The position numbers and the translations under genes are program-made. The notes under the pieces are model-generated. The model had not been told where the DNA came from. It was given only the letters and a program-made list of their open reading frames with translations, and made no database searches. Of a stretch of 38,779 bases of DNA, positions 32,148-38,779 are shown one piece after another (within the stretch, counting starts at the first letter, position 1; each line of letters opens with the position of its first letter). Source of the stretch: JBCDGZ01 sp038750655. GTDB lineage: Bacteria > Bacteroidota > Bacteroidia > Chitinophagales > Saprospiraceae. The stretch covers positions 1 through 38,779 of the forward strand of contig JBCDGZ010000068.1 in assembly GCA_038750655.1 (NCBI GenBank), read 5' to 3'.

Positions 32148-35100
32148 ATGAGTAAAATGTTGGATAAATTTAAAGAGAGCCTGCGGGAGTTTGGTCTAAC
32201 TTCTCTCGCTGTTGACAATGCCACCAGTGTGTTTCTCCTCACTTTTATGCTGCTGCTGTTTGGTATTCGCTCCTACAATACCATGCCTAAGGAGGCTTAC
32301 CCGGAGATTCCCTGGCCCAAAATTTACATCAATACCCCCTACTTCGGTAATGCTGCCACAGACATCGAAAATCTAGTGACCCGCCCGATTGAGAAGGAAC
32401 TGGCATCAATCTCCGAAATCGAAGATATTGTGTCCTCTTCTCTACAGGATTATTCGTTGATCATGGCCGAGTTCGATGCGGATGTCGACCTCGACGATGC
32501 TACCCGCAAGGTGAAGGACGCCGTAGATAAAGCCCTTCCGGAGCTACCGGACGACTTGACGCAGGAACCGGAGGTGCTGGACATCAATATGTCCGAAATT
32601 CCGATCATGACTGTTAATATTTCGGGGGATTACCCTAACGATCAACTGCGGAGCTACGCGGAATACCTGGAAGATGAACTGGAAGAGATCGACGAAATCT
32701 CTAAGGTTGACATGAAAGGTGATCGAGAGCGGGAGGTGACGATCCAAGTGGACATGTACAAGATGGAGTCGATGGAGGTCAGTTTTACCGACATCGAAAA
32801 TGCCATTCGCTCGGAGAACATCACCATGTCGGGTGGAGAAATTATCAGCAATGAATTTCGTCGAACCATCCGCGTGATTGGAGAATTCGAAAGGGTCTCA
32901 GAGTTGGAAGAGATGATTATAAAGAGTGAGAACCTGCGGCCCATTTACCTCAAAGATATTGCAACGGCGCGTTGGGGCTTCAAAGAGCAAACCAGTATTG
33001 CCCGCTCCGACCGCTTGCCAGTTATTTCGCTGGATGTCATCAAGCGCAGCGGCGAGAACCTGCTCTCGGCCTCCGATAATATCAAAGCAACGGTTCGGAA
33101 GGCCAAGCGAGATGTGCTGCCCAAAGACCTCAAGGTCAGCTTTTTCAATGACCTCTCCAACCAGACCCGCGACATGGTCGACAACCTGCAAAACAGCATC
33201 ATCTCGGGGATCATCCTGGTGGTCATCGTACTGCTGTTCTTCCTCGGCATCCGCAACTCGATGTTCGTCGGGCTGGCCATCCCGCTGTCGATGATGATGG
33301 GCATCCTGATCCTCAATATCATTGGCTACAGCCTCAATATGGTGGTGCTTTTCTCGCTCATCCTGGCGTTGGGGCTGCTGGTGGATAATGCGATTGTGGT
33401 GGTGGAGAATGTCTATCGATATATGCAAAATGGCTATTCGGGGCTGGATGCGGCCCGGTATGGGGCCAGCGAGGTGGCCATGCCGATCATCGCCTCTACG
33501 GCGACTACGCTGGCGGCCTTCATTCCGCTGGCTTTCTGGCCAGGGCTGATGGGAAGCTTTATGAAATACCTGCCGATCACACTGATCATCGTACTGTCTT
33601 CCTCGCTTTTTGTCGCCCTGGTTATTAATCCGGTATTTACGTCTGCTTTTATGAAGGTGGATGAAAAAATTACCGACAAGGCTCTTAAGCGTCGTAAGAC
33701 CCGTAATATTTTGATCGGGGTGGGCCTGATGGGCATCGCTGCTTTTGCGGCTCAGAGCATGGGAGCTATGTGGATGCGCAATATCCTGGGCATCGCCGCC
33801 GCCCTTAGCCTCCTCAATTATTTTGTCTTGCGCGGGGCCTCCTTCTTCTTCCAAAATCGCGTTCTGCCGATTCTCGAACATGGATACAACCGCTTCATCC
33901 GCGGTGCCCTTTATAAATATGTACCGGTGTTTGTGTTCGGAGGAACCATCTTTTTGCTGTTCTTTGCCCTTGGCCTGTTAGGCAGCAATATGCCCAAGGT
34001 CAAGCTCTTCCCGATTCCAGACCCCAACTACGTCAACGCCTTTGTGGAATTACCGCTGGGTAAGGACATCGAAGCAACTAATGAGATCATGGGAGAGCTG
34101 GAGAAACGGATTCAGAAGATTGTGGAGCCCTACGAAGGGATTGTAGAGGCGGTGCTGGCCCAGATTGGTGAAAACACCAGTGATCCGAATGCCGGGCCGC
34201 AGTTTGGGGCATCGCCGAATAAGGCGCGGCTGACGGTCTCTTTTGTACCATCCAAGGAGCGGGGGGATTTGTCGAGCAAGAAGGTAATGGAGGAAATTCG
34301 CGAGGGCATCCGCGGAATTGCGGGGGTGAAGCTCTCGGTAGAGCAGGACGCCAGTGGCCCGCCGACGGGCAAGCCCATCAATTTGGAGCTGCAAGGCAAT
34401 GACATCAACAAGCTGGCTAGCCTCTCTGAGGATGTGATCAATTACATCAACGGCAAAAATATTGGAGGGATTGAGGAATTGACTGCCGATGTGAAGATCG
34501 GTAAGCCAGAGTTGATCATTCATATTGATCGAGAGGCGGCCCGCCGCTACAGCATCTCGACCTTCAATATCGCCGATGTGATTCGCACCGCCGTTTTTGG
34601 AAAAGAAATCTCTCAATTCAAACAGGGAGAAGATGAATATCCGATTCAGCTGAGGGTAGACGATAAGTATCGCTACGATGTAGAAAGTATCCTCAATCAG
34701 CGCATCACTTTCCGTAGTCCTTCGAATGGACAGATCATTCAAGTGCCGATTTCAGCAGTTGCCGACATCTCCTACTCCTCAACCTATAGCGCCATCAACC
34801 GTAAGGATCAGGAACGGATGATTACCATATTTTCCAACATCCTGGATAATTACAACGCCAATGAAGTCGTGGCAGAAATTAAGGATGCTCTGCTGGACTA
34901 CGAAATGCCACAGGGCTACACCTACACTTTTACCGGCCAACAAGAAGAACAAGCCAAAGAAATGGAATTCCTCAATTCGGCCTTTATGATTGCTCTTTTT
35001 GCCATCTTCATCATCATCGTTGCTCAGTTCAACTCTATCGTTTCGCCTTTCATCATCATCCTTTCTGTGGTATTCAGTACCATCGGAGTGTTCTTAGGCT

Positions 35101-35615
35101 ATGTATTTACGGGTATGGACATCGAGATTGTAATGACGGGTGTAGGGATTATCTCCCTGGCAGGGATTGTAGTCAACAACGCCATTGTACTGATTGACTA
35201 CATCAACCTACTGATCAAGCGAAAACAGGAGGAGCTGGGATTAGATAGCATGTACCAACTCACTAAGGAACAGGTCAAGGATGCCATTATCCTGGGGGGC
35301 GGAACCCGCCTGCGGCCAGTACTCCTGACCGCCATCACTACCGTCCTTGGTTTGATCCCACTAGCCATCGGCATCAACATCAACTTCTTCACCCTGGTGA
35401 CCGAACTGGATCCTCAGTTCTTCATCGGTGGGGATAATGCCGCCTTCTGGGGAACCATGGCCTGGACGGTGATCTACGGCTTGGTCTTCGCGACCTTCCT
35501 GACCCTGGTCGTCGTACCGTCCATGTACTGGCTGGCTTATCGCTTCCAGTACTGGTTCAGAGGAATCACTAAGGGGCGCTCATCAGTGCCTGCGGATGTA
35601 GAATTAGCTGAATAA
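32148..35615 (+). CDS. RND-family efflux transporter permease (AcrB/MdtB-like)
   Basis: The 1155-residue inner-membrane pump shows the twofold RND architecture: a membrane segment near the N-terminus, a large periplasmic domain, membrane helices 2-6 (from about 340), a second periplasmic domain (about 630-940) and the last helices. Motifs include VDLDDATRKVKDAVDKA, the GLLVDNAIVVVENVYR helix-4 motif with D413 followed by N414 where AcrB has two Asp, and GIVVNNAIVLIDYINLL in the second half. It is somewhat longer than AcrB (about 1050) because of an insertion around helices 6-7 and near the end. Multidrug, metal or envelope-lipid export are all possible. It is the last gene of the operon before a terminator. 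Confidence 0.95.
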   Translation: MSKMLDKFKESLREFGLTSLAVDNATSVFLLTFMLLLFGIRSYNTMPKEAYPEIPWPKIYINTPYFGNAATDIENLVTRPIEKELASISEIEDIVSSSLQDYSLIMAEFDADVDLDDATRKVKDAVDKALPELPDDLTQEPEVLDINMSEIPIMTVNISGDYPNDQLRSYAEYLEDELEEIDEISKVDMKGDREREVTIQVDMYKMESMEVSFTDIENAIRSENITMSGGEIISNEFRRTIRVIGEFERVSELEEMIIKSENLRPIYLKDIATARWGFKEQTSIARSDRLPVISLDVIKRSGENLLSASDNIKATVRKAKRDVLPKDLKVSFFNDLSNQTRDMVDNLQNSIISGIILVVIVLLFFLGIRNSMFVGLAIPLSMMMGILILNIIGYSLNMVVLFSLILALGLLVDNAIVVVENVYRYMQNGYSGLDAARYGASEVAMPIIASTATTLAAFIPLAFWPGLMGSFMKYLPITLIIVLSSSLFVALVINPVFTSAFMKVDEKITDKALKRRKTRNILIGVGLMGIAAFAAQSMGAMWMRNILGIAAALSLLNYFVLRGASFFFQNRVLPILEHGYNRFIRGALYKYVPVFVFGGTIFLLFFALGLLGSNMPKVKLFPIPDPNYVNAFVELPLGKDIEATNEIMGELEKRIQKIVEPYEGIVEAVLAQIGENTSDPNAGPQFGASPNKARLTVSFVPSKERGDLSSKKVMEEIREGIRGIAGVKLSVEQDASGPPTGKPINLELQGNDINKLASLSEDVINYINGKNIGGIEELTADVKIGKPELIIHIDREAARRYSISTFNIADVIRTAVFGKEISQFKQGEDEYPIQLRVDDKYRYDVESILNQRITFRSPSNGQIIQVPISAVADISYSSTYSAINRKDQERMITIFSNILDNYNANEVVAEIKDALLDYEMPQGYTYTFTGQQEEQAKEMEFLNSAFMIALFAIFIIIVAQFNSIVSPFIIILSVVFSTIGVFLGYVFTGMDIEIVMTGVGIISLAGIVVNNAIVLIDYINLLIKRKQEELGLDSMYQLTKEQVKDAIILGGGTRLRPVLLTAITTVLGLIPLAIGININFFTLVTELDPQFFIGGDNAAFWGTMAWTVIYGLVFATFLTLVVVPSMYWLAYRFQYWFRGITKGRSSVPADVELAE

Positions 35616-35647
35616 AGCAATTATTTTTCTGCATCTTCCTACACCAA

Positions 35648-35688
35648 CAGATCGGTATCGAAGCATTTCGGTACCGATCTGCTGTTTT
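35648..35688 (+). terminator. Intrinsic terminator of the efflux operon
   Basis: A 15-bp stem (35648-35662 with 35667-35681, one wobble) with a 4-nt GCAT loop is followed by CTGTTTT. It lies 32 bp after the RND stop codon. Confidence 0.78.
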
Positions 35689-35766
35689 ACCCCCTCCGTT
35701 AATCAAATTTTGGCGCTTATTTCATTAGCTTTAACGGATCAATGATCTCGGTTTTAGTAAAAAACC

Positions 35767-35889
35767 CAAGTTGCGATGAACGAGAGTCAGCCTGCCTGCC
35801 GGCAGGCAGGTAAGGAAGATTTTGTGAACCACGAGGTGGTGATTCAAATATCTGACGCATTGACTCTTGTAAAAGTGAATCGCAACTTG
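35767..35889. repeat. Inverted-repeat element with internal 20-bp perfect palindrome
   Basis: The ends are perfect 11-bp inverted repeats, CAAGTTGCGAT (35767-35777) and ATCGCAACTTG (35879-35889). A second inner pair follows (GAGAGTCA near 35782, TGACTCTT near 35862, imperfect). Inside lie a perfect 20-bp palindrome (35791-35810, CCTGCCTGCC and its reverse complement) and a small hairpin CCAC-GAG-GTGG near 35829-35839. The whole unit of about 123 bp looks like a REP/BIME or MITE-type mobile repeat. Its translated core LPAGRQA is one I recall recurring as spurious peptide in environmental Bacteroidota annotations. It ends 17 bp before the start codon of the TlpA-like gene. Confidence 0.65.
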
Positions 35890-35906
35890 AATTAAAAAAA
35901 TACAAT

Positions 35907-37847
35907 ATGAAAAAGTTAATCCTAGCCTTCAGCCTATTTTTCTGTCTCTCCAATCTTCTTGCTCAAGAATGGCAACTACAGCCTAAACAGCCGCAGTCCG
36001 GTGATAAAATGACCATTCAATACCATCCAAATGGAGGTGAACTCGAAGGAATGGAAGTCTATGCCATCGCCTATGTTTTTGAAATGGGACAAGCAGTCGT
36101 CGCCCACGACGTGCCACTGGTTAACGCCGGGAATGGTTACACCGGTGATTTTCAGGCTCCCGACCAAGCGCAGTTGGTGTTATTCAGATTCGAAAACGAA
36201 AGAGGAGATAAAGTCGATAATAATAAGGAACAGGGATATTATACCTACCTCTACAACGGAGATCAAATTGCTCCACATTCGTACGCCTTGGCCGCTGGCA
36301 TCTACGGAGAACATGCGGACCTGATAGGTATAGAAACCGACGGAGCTAAATCCGCCGAACTACTCAAGAAAGGGACAGAAAATCCGTCCGATCGCCTCAG
36401 TAAAGACCACCTCAAGTGCTACGCAGTCGCAGTCAGATTGACAAAGGATGAAGAAGGGAAATCGGAAATCATCCAACATCTAAAATCAACATTGGCCAAA
36501 GGCCAACTAACAGAGAAAGAAATGAGTAAGATGGCGAATATTGCCAATATAGTGAGAGACAAGGCGCTGTCTGATACCATCAAGGAACAAATAAAAAGTG
36601 ATTTTCCGAAGGGTAAAAGTGCCATTAGGGCCAAGTATGCCAAATTCAGAAAGCTGGACAGTCTTGAAGACCAACTAGCGATGTACGAGGAAGCCTACTC
36701 CAATTACAAGGACAATGAGGACTTTAAAAGCATACTAGACAATATGGAAAGATCGCTTGCCATTTCCTACGGCGAAAAAAATGACTTTGAAAATATGTAT
36801 CAATACGCAGAGCGCCTGTCGAGTGCAAAAAGTAAAGCTGGAATCTACAATAAGATTGCCTGGGAATGTTCTGGTGAAAGTATCGAGGGAGAAGGGCATC
36901 ATTTGAAAGAAGGGTTGGAGATGTCTATGAAAAGCCTAAATGTCCTAGAACAGAATATGGAGACTATGAAGGGGAAGCCAAAGGGGTATTCAGCAAGACA
37001 GTGGAAACGAGGGCTGGAAAGTTATATCGCCTACTACGGTGATACTTATGCTTTGCTGGCGTACAAAAATGGCGATCCGAAGACGGCTCTTCACTACCAG
37101 AAAATCGCCTGTGAAGCCCAGCAAATGGGAGACGCAGAGATGAATGCCCGCTATGCTGTTTTTATCGAAGAAGCCCAGGGGGCAACAGAGGCCATGGCCT
37201 TTGTAGAAGAGATGATCTTAAAGGGAGGTGCTGATGCTAAAATGAAAGCACAATTTGCCCGACTCTTCAAAGCCAATGTCTCATTAGAGCAGGCTTATTC
37301 CATGTATATGGAAAAATTGGAGGAAAGCGCCCTAGCCCATAAGATCGAATCGATCAAGGAAGAGATGATCAGCGAGAAAGCCCCGAGTTTTGCATTGAAA
37401 AACCTTGATGGCACGGAAGTTCACCTGGAAAAGCTTAAAGGCAAGATCGTAGTGGTTGACTTCTGGGCGACCTGGTGTGGCCCTTGTAAGGCCTCTTTTC
37501 CCGGTATGCAAGAAGCCGTGAATAAATACCGTGAAAGCGATGATGTCGCATTTCTCTTTGTTGACACATGGGAAAGTGCGAAGAATAAGGAAGAGAATGC
37601 CCGTAAGTTTATGGACAGTAAAGGTTATACTTTCAATGTGTTGATGGACAATGACAATTCGATGGTATCCGAATATGGCGTCAATGGTATTCCGACGAAA
37701 TTCATTATCGACAAGGAGGGCAACATCCGTTTTCGCAGTACGGGGTTTAATGGCAGTAACGAGGTACTAGTGGAAGAAATCTCTATCGTTGTAGATATTC
37801 TCCGGGGCAGTGGAGACGCTGGTAACCCTACCGGAGCTCAGCCATAA
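35907..37847 (+). CDS. Exported TlpA/ResA-like thioredoxin-domain protein with long N-terminal helical region
   Basis: The 646-residue protein has a signal peptide (MKKLILAFSLFFCLSNLLAQ), a beta-rich domain (about 21-130), a long, mostly helical lysine- and glutamate-rich region (about 150-480) without a recognised motif, and a C-terminal TlpA-type thioredoxin domain (about 490-635). The active site is WCGPC (C524, C527), preceded by VVVDFWAT, with the cis-proline in NGIPTKFIID. It is likely a periplasmic thiol-disulfide reductase; the helical region may bind its client. Related Bacteroidota proteins also put the redoxin at the end of a long unknown N-terminal part. The upstream repeat element reaches to 17 bp before the start, so its promoter must be in or before the element. 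Confidence 0.9.
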   Translation: MKKLILAFSLFFCLSNLLAQEWQLQPKQPQSGDKMTIQYHPNGGELEGMEVYAIAYVFEMGQAVVAHDVPLVNAGNGYTGDFQAPDQAQLVLFRFENERGDKVDNNKEQGYYTYLYNGDQIAPHSYALAAGIYGEHADLIGIETDGAKSAELLKKGTENPSDRLSKDHLKCYAVAVRLTKDEEGKSEIIQHLKSTLAKGQLTEKEMSKMANIANIVRDKALSDTIKEQIKSDFPKGKSAIRAKYAKFRKLDSLEDQLAMYEEAYSNYKDNEDFKSILDNMERSLAISYGEKNDFENMYQYAERLSSAKSKAGIYNKIAWECSGESIEGEGHHLKEGLEMSMKSLNVLEQNMETMKGKPKGYSARQWKRGLESYIAYYGDTYALLAYKNGDPKTALHYQKIACEAQQMGDAEMNARYAVFIEEAQGATEAMAFVEEMILKGGADAKMKAQFARLFKANVSLEQAYSMYMEKLEESALAHKIESIKEEMISEKAPSFALKNLDGTEVHLEKLKGKIVVVDFWATWCGPCKASFPGMQEAVNKYRESDDVAFLFVDTWESAKNKEENARKFMDSKGYTFNVLMDNDNSMVSEYGVNGIPTKFIIDKEGNIRFRSTGFNGSNEVLVEEISIVVDILRGSGDAGNPTGAQP

Positions 37848-37877
37848 AGTAGATAGCTGCTTTGGAGCTAGCCAGGG

Positions 37878-38099
37878 CTAGTTACAGGAGCAATAATACC
37901 AATCGTTCAGCTCCCCGGCCAATTCCTCCAAATGGGTCGTAATGGCTTCGAATCCTGTCGCCAACAGCTTCCCATTGTGCAGTTCTGGGGCTTCCAATGT
38001 GGTGACTTCCTCGGTTTTAAATCCCAAAGACAGTGCTCGGAGGTGTTCCTCCAAAGCAGCCGTCTTTGGATTATGATGAGCAAATTTCAGGATATACAT
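37878..38099 (-). CDS. Small conserved-looking protein, possible thioredoxin/glutaredoxin-like fold, C-terminal YCSC
   Basis: The 73-residue product begins MYILKFAHHNPKTAALEEHL and ends NDWYYCSCN. The middle (APELHNGKLLATGFEAITTH then LEELAGEL) has the pattern of the second half of glutaredoxin/GST-N folds (a Pro before the third strand, Gly before the last helix). Only C70 and C72 at the C-terminus could be redox or metal ligands. It is not a chance frame: its composition is protein-like and it fills the spacer between redox genes. A second tiny gene starts 33 bp upstream on the same strand, so they could be co-transcribed. Function unknown; fold assignment is a guess from pattern. Confidence 0.6.
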   Translation of the reverse strand: MYILKFAHHNPKTAALEEHLRALSLGFKTEEVTTLEAPELHNGKLLATGFEAITTHLEELAGELNDWYYCSCN

Positions 38100-38132
38100 T
38101 TTGGGTCGTTTGAATAGTTATGGGCAATTGTT

Positions 38133-38342
38133 TCAACCTACAAATTTCTTAACAAATCTGCGAATGAAACCGTTGCGGCTATTCACCTCGCCTTGCGGGC
38201 CTTTATCGATGTCAAAAAAGGCAGGGCAGTCCTGGCTCTCCCATCGGGAGTACCCCCAGCAATTTGGGCAAGCGGTCGCATTATTGGTAGTAGCAGATGA
38301 TGTTTGGGCGGAACGAGCATTTTCTTGAAACAACATAATCAT
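38133..38342 (-). CDS. Small CPNCWG-motif protein
   Basis: The 69-residue product has a Ser/Thr/Asn/Ala-rich N-terminus (1-24), then ACPNCWGYSRWESQDCP (C25, C28, C39), a polar stretch and a basic C-terminal helix (NGFIRRFVKKFVG). CPNCWG with a following aromatic and a final FI..FV helix is like small Bacteroidota proteins I remember (CPNCWGxQEYD form), whose function is unknown to me. The CxxC could bind metal or shuttle thiols. The start may be at 38342 or two codons later (38336). It lies 33 bp upstream of the 73-residue gene and 96 bp downstream of trxA, with the trxA terminator between. Confidence 0.65.
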   Translation of the reverse strand: MIMLFQENARSAQTSSATTNNATACPNCWGYSRWESQDCPAFFDIDKGPQGEVNSRNGFIRRFVKKFVG

Positions 38343-38381
38343 TGGATTTTTTGGTGAAACATTTAAATAAAAAATAGGGGT

Positions 38382-38421
38382 AAAAAAGAAGCGCCAGCCC
38401 CCGTTGGAGGCCAGCGCTTCT
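38382..38421 (-). terminator. Intrinsic terminator of trxA
   Basis: AGAAGCGC (38387-38394) pairs with GCGCTTCT (38414-38421), with further partial pairing of GCC/GGC inside. On the minus strand the stem ends in CTTTTTTA. It lies 18 bp beyond the trxA stop and separates trxA from the two small cysteine-motif genes. Confidence 0.78.
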
Positions 38422-38438
38422 CCAACTCTATGTAATTA

Positions 38439-38762
38439 CTATACCGCAACGGTATAAGCCTGAATCTCTTTTTCTAGTGTAGCCTCGGATTGCACTCCAA
38501 GGAGGTTTTTATCGATCTTACCGTTTTTGAGGAAAAACAGTGCGGGGATACTACGGATGCCAAATTGCATGGCCAGATCGCGATTTTCGTCGACGTTGAC
38601 CTTAGCGATATTGATCTCTCCGTCGTATTTGTCGGCTAATCTTTCCACCGTCGGTAAGAGAACCTGACAGGGGCCGCACCAATCGGCGTAAAAGTCAAGA
38701 AGTACGGGTTTACCTTGCTCAATGAGTTGCTTGTATTCTTGCAGATTTCTGATCTCTTTCAT
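38439..38762 (-). CDS. trxA: Thioredoxin
   Basis: General cytoplasmic protein-disulfide reductase, kept reduced by thioredoxin reductase. The 107-residue length is standard. The active site is WCGPC (C29, C32) after VLLDFYAD, and the cis-proline loop is present (RSIPALFFLKNG). There is no signal peptide, in contrast to the TlpA-like protein 600 bp away. The start ATG at 38762 gives the normal N-terminus. Its upstream region lies beyond the window edge; a terminator follows the gene. Confidence 0.96.
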   Translation of the reverse strand: MKEIRNLQEYKQLIEQGKPVLLDFYADWCGPCQVLLPTVERLADKYDGEINIAKVNVDENRDLAMQFGIRSIPALFFLKNGKIDKNLLGVQSEATLEKEIQAYTVAV

Positions 38763-38779
38763 GATATTGAATTTTATAA

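Noticed and set aside
33384..33389. RND helix-4 Asp-Asn in place of Asp-Asp as a defect
   Set aside because: Asp-Asn at this place is common in RND pumps outside the AcrB group, so it is not evidence of inactivity.
32898..33881. 327-codon minus-strand frame inside the RND gene
   Set aside because: Rich in His, Asp, Gln and Arg as expected for an antisense shadow of a hydrophobic membrane gene; the RND frame is certain.
35717..35953. Minus-strand 78-codon frame spanning the repeat element
   Set aside because: It is formed by translating the palindromic repeat (LPAGRQA) and overlaps the TlpA-like start; not a gene.

Overview
The window looks like chromosomal DNA of a Bacteroidota bacterium, most likely Saprospiraceae-like (Lewinella/Haliscomenobacter type). 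This rests on gene content, not a database match: three secreted proteins with type IX secretion (T9SS) C-terminal sorting tails, a DUF6443/RHS-type gene pair, an EF-G paralogue of the Bacteroidota EF-G2 type, a signal-peptide-bearing TPR-CHAT protein, a TAnnTTTG-type promoter before ahcY, and starts without clear Shine-Dalgarno sequences. No rRNA, tRNA, insertion sequence, phage or CRISPR array was seen.

Layout. (1) 1-1817: the 3' end of an RHS-associated gene, then an orphan DUF6443 N-terminal fragment with its own signal peptide, which looks like a decayed second gene of a pair. (2) 1818-2418: about 600 bp of AT-rich DNA without a gene; its right end carries repeats just before an ECF sigma factor gene (2419-3000). 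(3) 3061-3097: a bidirectional terminator shared with a five-gene minus-strand cluster (6562 to 3096): secreted unknown, HupE/UreJ-like membrane protein, DUF6702-type exported protein, yidD, hemB. (4) ahcY (minus) with its own terminator and a recognisable promoter. (5) 8213-17334: a small lipocalin-like lipoprotein, a large exported, membrane-anchored TPR-CHAT protease-like protein, two T9SS cargo proteins (one with six FG-GAP repeats), then an ECF sigma factor followed by a membrane TPR protein with an anti-sigma-like N-terminus. (6) A glycosyltransferase and a GTPase-defective-looking EF-G paralogue. (7) A 1636-residue T9SS subtilase. (8) A tightly packed cytochrome c lipoprotein / anmK / SDR operon. 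(9) A divergent tetR-tolC-MFP-RND efflux operon. (10) A thiol-redox neighbourhood: a TlpA-like thioredoxin protein, two very small cysteine-motif proteins and trxA.

The points I consider most worth following are the EF-G paralogue with catalytic His, switch I and NKxD positions all altered; the ECF sigma / anti-sigma-like TPR / exported CHAT module with mosaic base composition inside the CHAT gene; a roughly 120-bp inverted-repeat element built round a perfect 20-bp palindrome upstream of the TlpA-like gene, with a degenerate relative elsewhere in the window; and the two tiny cysteine-motif proteins lying between two thioredoxin genes.
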